From assembly GCA_020740775.1 (NCBI GenBank), contig JAHEWK010000002.1, positions 1,860,001 through 1,924,000 on the forward strand: a DNA stretch of 64,000 nt, in the 5' to 3' direction. Shown here piece after piece: positions 56,701 through 64,000 of this stretch. The DNA is from Ilyonectria destructans. Taxonomy: Eukaryota > Ascomycota > Sordariomycetes > Hypocreales > Nectriaceae. The stretch's first letter is position 1, and each line of letters opens with the position of its first letter. Both the position numbers and the translations under genes were made by a program. A model generated the notes under the pieces. It did not search any database. It had not been told where the DNA came from and saw only the letters and a program-made list of their open reading frames with translations.

Positions 56701-56813
56701 AGAACAAAGTGGATGAGAAGAGAAGTGGATGAAAAGGGAAGTGGATGAGAAGAGAAGTGGAAGGGAAGTGGATGAGAAGAGAAGTGAACCAGAAGAAAAG
56801 CGAACCAGAAGAA
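56701..56813 (-). repeat. Purine/pyrimidine minisatellite in the 5' leader of the 56246 gene
   Basis: Repeats of GAAGTGGATGAGAAGA-like units (about 16-20 nt) fill this stretch on the plus strand; on the gene's strand it is a CT-rich leader of TCTTCTCATCCACTTC units. A polypyrimidine leader is common before fungal start codons, but tandem units are unusual. Confidence 0.8.
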
Positions 56814-56864
56814 GCCGAGTGAATGTCCTCGGCTGCGGGCAACTGACACATGCATGATGAAGTG

Positions 56865-56885
56865 ACTGCCAGCTGCGAACGACTG
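56865..56885 (+). repeat. 21-nt element, copy 2
   Basis: Identical to the 21-mer at 53919-53939. It contains the palindrome CAGCTG. Located about 205 bp upstream of the start of the 56246 gene. Confidence 0.85.
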
Positions 56886-57508
56886 TCAGGCACTCATTTC
56901 ACCCGGCACGCACTCACTTCAGTTGATCACACGCCGGTCACCCCAACCTCCCGCCGAGAATATGATCACTGCGGACATTGTCCAACTTCCATGTAGATCA
57001 ATACGCTAGCGCATTTCAAGACGATGAATGAAAGAAGCCCTTTTAACTAAAAACCCGTCTATGATCCTAACCTAATGAAAGGCTAACTGAAAGAGGAGAG
57101 CCAAGTTAAGAAGCTGGCTTTGTTGAAATACAATCCGTCAGGACAACCCACGTTTTCTCCTCGTCAATGCCGACCCGTTCCTCAGCCACCAAACACCACC
57201 AAACACCATTCTCTCCGCATTTGAACCCACGGATCGTGCTCATATGAACTGCTCTATATTCTTGAGTGAATTTAGCTTGAAGGCCTTGCTCATTAATTGG
57301 GGATAATACATAAATCTGGGGCTTAGGGAGAGTGAGTGGAGGGTGAAGTATTTGTCTACGGTGAAGTCCGTGTTTGACAAATCGGCTTCAACCCTACTTT
57401 GACGTTGGGGAGGATTAGGCGAATCTAGCCTCTGCGTTTGCAGGCATGCAAATAGCCCCGACCTTGGCAAGGTGAGCCAGCAGTTCAGAGTCATGACCAA
57501 GGACTCAA

Positions 57509-57852
57509 AGGGCGGCTTCGCCTGTACTTTGAAGACGGTGGGTGCCTGGGAACCCTGACGTGCTCGTTTCCCCACCACCTTGAGGCTCCCCCGAGACTCC
57601 AAAGGCCTGATTCGCCTCTACTCTGAATCCTCTGGGTACCCGAGGACCCCGACAAACTGGCCTCGACTCTGCTTTGAGTCTGGCAACCCAGAGACCTCAA
57701 CACGCTGACTCTACCTCGAGTCTGGCGCCTGAGTACACTAAATGGCCAGCTTCGCCTCAACTTTGAATCCGGCGGGCACCTGAGGACTACGACAGGTCTG
57801 CTTTGCCTCTACTTCGGATCTGGTGGGCGCTAGAGGACCCTGACAGCTGGCT
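57509..57852 (+). repeat. Minisatellite of about 50-nt divergent units
   Basis: Units resemble TTCGCCTCTACTCTGAATCC followed by a CTGGGTACCCGAGGACC-like part. Starts can be seen near 57513, 57607, 57660, 57706, 57753 and 57803, with spacing of about 47-55 nt after the first. Unit divergence is high, so the array is old. Confidence 0.75.
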
Positions 57853-57892
57853 TTGACCGTGTCCGCCTTTCCCTCCCTTGCTTGCCGTTCGA

Positions 57893-57913
57893 CAACAGCG
57901 GCAACAACAACAG

Positions 57914-57974
<61 letters not shown>

Positions 57975-58031
57975 CACAACAACACCAGCAGCAGTAGCAA
58001 CAACACCAACAACAACACCAGCAGCAACGAC
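57893..58031 (+). repeat. CAA/CAG microsatellite
   Basis: About 45 triplets of AAC/CAG/CAA-type in near-continuous array. Read in different frames it gives poly-Asn/Ser, poly-Gln or poly-Thr/Ala. It is followed directly by the ACTGTTGCTGCGGCTCC module. Confidence 0.95.
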
Positions 58032-58812
58032 ACTGTTGCTGCGGCTCCGACCGCTAAAGAACTTCGCAGCCTCGTTTCGTCCTCACCTTGCTTCACCAAC
58101 GCCGCCGTTGCCACCGCTCTAACCTCTCGATCCCCCCTCTCGAGCTCCCGCCCGCCGACCCCGCGGCCTTCTCCCCCCCTGCTGTGTAGCCTCTGCTGCC
58201 TCCGCCCCCGGTATGGATCTCAATAAGGTATGTCTATATTCCTAGATTCCCTTGCAACTGGAATACAGAGTTTGTTGACGGACCTCAGACAGTAGCACTA
58301 CGACCTTGATATGTGATGGGTAATGGGGAAGTGTCGTGTTGGACTTGGACAAGATGGAACGGCGCCCTTACGGTAGATAATAATAGACATGAATAAACAG
58401 GCTCAACCAAATACTGCCTCCACAAGCCCACGAAGTAACTGAAGAAGAGAGACTTGGCGATGTAAGCGGCATTGATACTTCCACGCGCTGCAGTTTCTCT
58501 GCAACAGCTCGCCCTTGGAGAGGTCTTGCGTTGCAAATGCAGGACAAAGACAACACTCCCAGAAAGCCTCTACATGCTTACTCAACTTACGCTGACTGCA
58601 TTGTGCTGGCCGTGTCAGGGGAAATCAACCTCAAGTCTTTAAGGGGTTCCTCTCGTTGGTCAAAGTGAGGACGGAGTGAGAAGAGACGCGTGGACAGATG
58701 GCCTCAGCAGCGATTCATTGCCGCCGTGCAACATGTTTAAAATCCTCGCCCGCCCCGGGTGGAAACATGTCCCTTTTCTTTTCTTTTCTCTTCAACTCAT
58801 ACCAATTTCAAA

Positions 58813-59388
58813 ATGAGTCAACCCGCCAACAACCTCAGCGACGACGACCTCTTGGCCCTCCAGCAGCAGTGGCCGGCATCCAACTCTGGGCCAGCCCTCC
58901 CAGGAGGGGAGTTAACCGACCAAGAACCCGCCGCCCTCATCAACGACGCTCCGCCTGCAAGCCCATCAACTCCAAAGCCTGTGCCGCCCGCCCCCAACAT
59001 CGACAGCACTCTGGCCCTGCTGGAACGGTATATGGCCTCCAGACATGGGCCAGGCCTCCCAGGAGGGGAATTAACCCTCGAAGAATTGGCCTTCGCGGTC
59101 AAAGATTGTCCGCCCGGGACCTGGAAGTTGATGGCCCCAGGTCCATTAACGGAAAAGGACATCGACGAGACCTTGGCCTCCGGCGCTTTCTCCTTCTCTA
59201 CTCCCACCGTCGCCGCTCCTCCCACCGCCGCCGCTCTCTCTCCCTCTGTCGCTCTCGCTGTTCCAGCTCTCTCTTGCGTGTCCTCCACCACCTCCGCGCC
59301 AACCTCGGAGCCCGTCGTCCGCCCCCTTTGTGGCGTTGTTTCCAGTCCCTGCCGCTGCTTGTCCTGCCTCCATTCTCGTTCGGAATAA
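58813..59388 (+). CDS. Orphan protein of the local PGGE family with two motif copies, 191 aa
   Basis: The start is ATG 58813 (MSQPANNLSDDD); the frame upstream reaches only a GTG. Two related segments occur: DLLALQQQWPASNSGPALPG then GELTDQEPAALI (about residues 11-43), and LALLERYMASRHGPGLPGGE then LTLEELAFAV with PPGTWKL (about 67-105). The C-terminal half is low-complexity Ala/Ser/Pro/Val and ends with CRCLSCLHSRSE. The stop is followed one nucleotide later by a strong donor GTATGT at 59390, implying an intron in the 3' UTR. No known domain or signal peptide. This is the longest and clearest member of the family. Confidence 0.6.
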   Translation: MSQPANNLSDDDLLALQQQWPASNSGPALPGGELTDQEPAALINDAPPASPSTPKPVPPAPNIDSTLALLERYMASRHGPGLPGGELTLEELAFAVKDCPPGTWKLMAPGPLTEKDIDETLASGAFSFSTPTVAAPPTAAALSPSVALAVPALSCVSSTTSAPTSEPVVRPLCGVVSSPCRCLSCLHSRSE

Positions 59389-59815
59389 GGTATGTCTTCC
59401 CTAGACCCGCTTGGAAAAGTCGCTTGGTTGCTAACATCAGACACTAGAATACGACGTTGATACCGGGTGCTGGCTGGGGGATTGTCTTGGTATGGATTCG
59501 GGGTTGTTAGTGTCAATTGAAAGGTTCGCGACATTTGAATGCTGCCCCCAGAAGACCGTGATGTGACAGAAGAATGAACCCATGGGATATGAAGCAACAT
59601 GCTATTAGGAGTCTGAGCCGAGGACGCTGGTCCACTCAGAACAACACGCAAACAAGGACATTCTTTTATTCAGAGACCAGCTACTCAAAGAGACACGAAA
59701 CTCAAACGACAGCAATGGTATCCCACAGTTCCGACCCGAAAACCCCAGCAATGCTAACCCAACGCCTGATACGAAAATCTATTCCAACGACTGTTCACAG
59801 TCATGCTAGACATGT
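59389..59815. other. 3' intron cassette of the 58813 gene and convergent 3' flank
   Basis: The likely 3' UTR intron runs from GTATGT at 59390 to CACTAG at about 59448, with branch-like CTAAC at about 59433; the downstream exon begins AATACGACGTTGATA. The rest is the 3' flank of the carrier gene. Confidence 0.5.
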
Positions 59816-60862
59816 TTATTTGGTGAGGAAGCCCAGGTAGTCGGCGACGATGAGTGTCACCATCCTGCGAGAGTTAGCGATTGATGGCACAGAGAACCAA
59901 GGGACTTACGCATGGGGAGCAATGCGAACGTAGTAGGTGCCGAAGCCGCGGTAGAAGCGGAAGATGCCCTCCTGCTTGGCGACCTTGGTGAAGCAGTCGG
60001 CCATGCCGCGGTAGGGGACCTTGCCGTCGGGGCCCTTCTGCTGCTTCTGGAGGCGGGTCTTGACAAAGTCAAAGGGGAGGGAGAAGAAGGAGGCGAAGAA
60101 GCCGGCGATGGCGCTGGCGCTGAGGGTCTGGGCCTGGGTGGAGAGATCGGTGTTTGCCTTGAGCTGGGCCTTGGCCTCGCTGAAGAAGGCGAGCTGGCCA
60201 AAGTTGAGGGCCATGGCTCGGACGACGGTGGGGGCGGCTCCGGACCAGAGGGCGGCGATGCCCTCGTTCTTGGCGATGGAACTTAGGGCGTCGATGACGG
60301 ACTTGTAGTTCTTTCGCTCGGCGAGAGGCTTGAGGCCGTCGCTCTGCATGCGGATGAGGGCTAGGTCAGCGGGGTTGCCGATCATGGCGGCGATACCACC
60401 GGCAGTGAGACCGGCAGTAGCTCGTTCGGAGAAGCCGACTTGTCGTCCTTCGGCCTTGGCTTTGGCAGTGAGGTTCTTCATCAAGGTGTCAAAGATGCCC
60501 AGGCGGGCAGTGGTGTAGACGGCCTGTCGGAGGAGGCCAGCGGAGAGACCAGTGTACAAGTCCATAGCCTTGCCGCTGGAGATGATTTGTCGAGTGACGG
60601 ACATGGCGGTGGGCTTGGGGCCAGTTGCAGATCCCTCGCCGGCGAGTTGGATGCGGACCTTGATCATGTCGACGGGTTGGATGACCGAAGTGGCCACCAT
60701 ACCGCTGATGCCACCATTGATAAAAGGCAAGGCGGCCCTCATGAGGGGAGAGTGAAGTAGGTCGGTGGCGATGGCAGCAGAGTCGCTTCTGGCAGCTCCG
60801 ATGACCTCGCTGGTCTTGGATCGAGCGGACTCAGCCGCCTGCTTGAGAGTTCCGGAGCTCAT
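59816..60862 (-). CDS. Mitochondrial carrier, 2-oxoglutarate/malate type, 333 aa
   Basis: Exons 60862-59910 and 59864-59816 join over a 45-nt intron (CATGC|GTAAGT...CGCAG|GATG). After a 40-residue hydrophilic head come three tandem carrier repeats, with the signatures PVDMIKVR, PADLALIR and PFDFVKTR, each ending the first helix of a repeat. The second exon supplies the end of helix six, AMVTLIVADYLGFL, and the final Lys. The sequence series NGGISGMVATSVIQPVDM and GLSAGLLRQAVYTTARLG is what I know of the oxoglutarate/malate carriers (SLC25A11-like), which exchange dicarboxylates across the mitochondrial inner membrane. The related dicarboxylate carrier is the main alternative. Confidence 0.92.
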
Positions 60863-63800
60863 GATGCTAATTGGTCCTTGTTAGAGAGTTGATTCAAACA
60901 GACGTCGTCTATGGCGGATGGAGCAGGGATGAGTTGATCGGATGGATGATCGGGTTGGTGTAAGTGCGCAACATGTGGAAGTCGTGGGGTTTAATATAAT
61001 CATCCATGGGTGGAGATGTGGCTTACAGCCGAGCACGGTTGAAAGACTCTCATACCATGACATCCATGGCATCTAGGACAGGCCGAACAGATCCGGACCT
61101 TCACCTCGGCCGGAGGACGGGTCCGGCCTGGGTGGGGGACGAAGTTGGGAGACGAAGTTGGGAGGGTGTCTCACTAAGACGGGGAGGGGTGTGAATCGGC
61201 GGGAGTGGAATGCCGCCAGGGCTCCGCCTGTCGGGTGGATCATTGCTAGGAGCAAATGCAGGGCTCAGGACTGGGAGTGGACGACGACGTTCCAGACGCG
61301 AAAGAAAGCTGGCTTACCTGGCAGGTTTCAGGCGCGGGATCCGACGAGAAAGACGACGTGGGGCTCTAGACGTTGCCGCAAGTGCAAAGGCGTGGGCAAT
61401 AGCTGGGGTTGAATGGCTGGAGCCGGCAGGACTTGTACGACGGAGATTGATGGGCGGGACTTGGTGTTGCTGGAGACCGGATATGCTGACGGATTGACTC
61501 GGAAACAGCCACTAAGACTAGGTCCTCGGAAACTGATATTCGAGGAAGAATACGGGACGTCGGTCGGATAGAAGTGTCAAAGCGGCGGAGAGCAGAAGAG
61601 GCTTAGGAGAGAGGCGGAGAGAGGCGTAGAGAGGTGGAAGAAGAGAAATGGGAACCCGCGGGTGAAGTCTAATGATCAACGTCGAGACCGAGGAAGAGGA
61701 GAAGGGTGCGATGACACAGACGACGGGAAGGGACGGGTGTAGCAATGGACCAAGACGCGGGGAAGGAGGGGGATCACGAATGGGCTATTGGGATTCAGAG
61801 GGAGAGGAGGGAGGTTACTGTGATATTTATCCAGCGGCGATGACGACGGTTGAACTGATATCAACCACTGGCGACCCTCCACCAGAGGGCAGCATCACGG
61901 GCATGTTGTACTCCAAGGTCAAAGGTACGAGAAGTCCGAGGTACAGCGAAAGCAGCACGGTCTTGCAGCGCAACGGCGCGGGTTGTACCGCAAGGTCAAT
62001 GGTACAGCAAAGCAGGCAACATTGCGACACGCCGAGCACTCACCGAGGCCCCAAGGTTCAGACCATGGTGTTTTCGGCGGTAGCAGTCGAGTAGTGTAAC
62101 TCTGGCGACTTTGCCGCACTCTGCGGTTCATGCTTTCGAGGGGTCGCGACTGGCTGGAGGCGCCCAACGAGGCCGACGATGCTGCCACAGCGTCACATTC
62201 AACCACTGTCGGCCTCTCGTGCTTCACACCCTCCGCCGCAGCGCAGCCATACACGCTGGGAATCGCCCACCCACCGTGGCTGGCAACTGCGGGGTTTGGG
62301 TTTGGGGCCGTTCGGGAGGCTGCTTGGGAGGAGGGATGGCGATCAACTGACAGGAAAGCTGCAAGCTACCTGAGCTACTACGCAGTGCTACCGCGAGCTA
62401 CCACCAGGATCGTCGTCGTCGTCATTGCGGGAGGGGAAATGCTCCCTCCGGCTTCACGCGGAAGCTGTTTGGTTTTGGGCCCGGGCCGGCTGTTGATGAG
62501 AAGCGTTTTCATTGCGGGCGTGGCCAGCGCTGTACGTTGATTATGCCCTCTACTCACTGGCGGGCAGAGCAGCAAGTCGTCGATTAGCGGGGAGGCGTGC
62601 ATGCGTCGTTGCGAGAGTGGAGGCGAGAGTGGAGGGCGAGAGCTGGCTGGATTCACGGCCAGCCCCAATTGTTGGCCATGACGGAAGCCCTTTGGGAGGA
62701 CAAAGAGGGGAGGACAGGGAGGACAGGGAGGACAGGCACGACAAATCGGCGCGATGAGAATGGCTCCGCGGGTCTGGTGGGGATTCGGCTGCATCCACGC
62801 CAGGGTGTCAGAATTGGTGGTGGAATGAATGTCCGACTCGACAAATGCCAGCCGACGAGTAAAAGGCAAGGCTGCCGACGGCCCCTGCTTGAGCCGAAGT
62901 GACATCCATCCAGTCGGAGAAAGATTTCTGACCATCTGTGGTGGTTATGGTCCATGGATGCAACGGCTGAATGCTTGATGCTTGATGCTGGCTCATGCAG
63001 TCAAGACACGCCAGAAACACCCAAGCAACCTCCATCTTCTCACAGTGCAACCGAACAACCCCCATCCATCACGGCCATCAGATCCATCACCACAAAAACC
63101 GCCCACAGTCCACGCCACCAACGCCCGCTGGTGCCGCTCCTCGAGTTCATCCATTCAAACCGGGGCATCCCCCAGCAAAAGCTTCCAGGCCCCCAGCTGA
63201 AGCCCGGTGCCGGGCCGGGGCGGGCTCTAAAGGAGTTTTGTCGCGGGCTTGCAGGTCTGGAAGATGCATGTTTGCTTTTGGCACGGGGGCTTGCAGATGT
63301 GTTGCAATTCTGCATGATTGGCGTACTGCAGGAGGTGCTGATAATGCCATGTGTTCAGATGGACATGTGTTTGTGTCGCAGATATCTACCATTGGAGTGT
63401 ATCAAAGTTGGTGAGCAGATACCAGAATCTCAACTTCAATTGCTATCAGCGGCACGCTAGTGACACAACTCAGTCAATGGACCCAACAAAAGGGACGAAC
63501 GAACAAGCATCACCCAGCAACAGCAGCAGCAGCATCAAGCCGCATCAATGCCTCCACACGCGGCTCATTGAATGCGGGCCGTCTCTCCTCAATCAAGTCC
63601 TCTCCACCATTTCCTCCACCTTCAGACTTCACTCCACCAGTCGCTGCTCGGCTCGCCAATATAACGACAGCTCGGCTCGGACCACGCCCCCGAAGTTCCC
63701 CAAGATTTGCTGAAAAACCTGGTTTCCCCGGTCGATACTCCAACGTCCCCGTGTAAGCCACCAGACATGCGATAAAAACCTCGCATCAGCAAAGACGACG

Positions 63801-64000
63801 GACTGGATGGATGAGGTGCATCATGTACGGTCCGATCACGCAGCTGCTAGGATACCCCTTGCCAGGAACCAGCTCAAAGGACCATGTCGGTTCCATCAAA
63901 GTTGTACGTAGTGGTACGTAGAAGGAACCATCGAACATTGCTAGGACTGCGCCTCTGAGACAGTTGATACGCTCGGTGACGGAGAAATATGGGTTGTCTA
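60863..64000. other. 3.1-kb right-end region without a supported gene
   Basis: The first part should hold the carrier promoter. Many short overlapping frames occur on both strands but none has a recognisable domain. Purine-rich tandem GGGAGGACA units (about four) occur at 62709-62738. A gene starting beyond 64000 could use part of this as promoter. Confidence 0.45.

Larger units (their letters stand above)
56886..58812. other. Repeat-rich region with a degenerate PGGE-family 3' part
   Basis: No intact gene called. The plus-strand frame 57882-58226 begins in a microsatellite and then reads TVAAAPTAKELRSLVSSSP, ending TAAG|GTATGT exactly as the 58813 gene does. It therefore looks like the 3' part of another family member whose 5' part is replaced by repeats. 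Confidence 0.55.

Noticed and set aside
57738..58226. Possible poly-Asn/Ser/Gln protein across the microsatellite
   Set aside because: The frame opens inside the repeat array and has no supported start; the 3' part is better seen as a truncated family member.
60021..60308. Open frames on the plus strand opposite the mitochondrial carrier
   Set aside because: They are antisense shadows of the carrier's GC-rich codons. The same holds for long frames opposite the ABC transporter, Rad4 and the RRM gene.
62378..62935. 185-codon minus-strand frame near the right end
   Set aside because: It overlaps a purine-rich tandem repeat, which produces Pro/Cys repeats in the frame, and has no recognisable domain.

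Overview
The window looks like chromosomal DNA of a filamentous ascomycete. Genes are split by short introns (about 49-94 nt) with GTAAGT/GTATGT-type donors, CTAAC-like branch sites and CAG/TAG acceptors. The families are typical of this group: a Zn2Cys6 regulator, a PTH11/rhodopsin-domain membrane protein, a GIT1/PHS-like MFS carrier, and tRNA-His genes with introns. Sordariomycetes is my best guess, but the species cannot be fixed from sequence reading alone. Many candidate ATGs had to be moved, because the longest open frame often begins at GTG or TTG.

Layout. 0-3 kb: 5' part of a P-type cation ATPase (minus), cut by the left edge. 3-6.6 kb: no supported gene. 6.6-18.9 kb: ordinary gene-bearing DNA with a 456-aa orphan, a membrane-anchored M24 peptidase divergent from an MFS carrier, a decayed-looking CmcJ/asaB-like hydroxylase, two coiled-coil proteins, a 69-aa two-exon protein and an RRM protein. 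18.9-24.7 kb: tandem repeats, then two Cys-rich proteins, one with a duplicated F-box module. 24.7-28.5 kb: a dialkylglycine-decarboxylase-like PLP enzyme next to a Zn2Cys6 regulator, a plausible small metabolic unit. 28.5-32.7 kb: gene-poor, with a 41-T run. 32.7-49 kb: an eight-exon rhodopsin-domain protein, tRNA-Asp, a hypothetical protein, a full-length intronless ABCA-type transporter, Rad4/XPC, an NAD(P)-dependent reductase and a thioredoxin-like protein.

49-59.8 kb is the most unusual stretch. It holds three intron-containing tRNA-His(GTG) genes whose acceptor stems differ, followed by a local family of small orphan proteins, pseudogene copies and dispersed fragments. I call this the PGGE family after a shared GPGLPGGE-like motif. 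Its copies are interleaved with CAA/CAG microsatellites and minisatellites and share a 3' intron cassette. 59.8-60.9 kb: a mitochondrial 2-oxoglutarate/malate-type carrier. 60.9-64 kb: no supported gene.

No CRISPR array, rRNA, prophage or intact transposase was found, as expected for a fungal nuclear locus.
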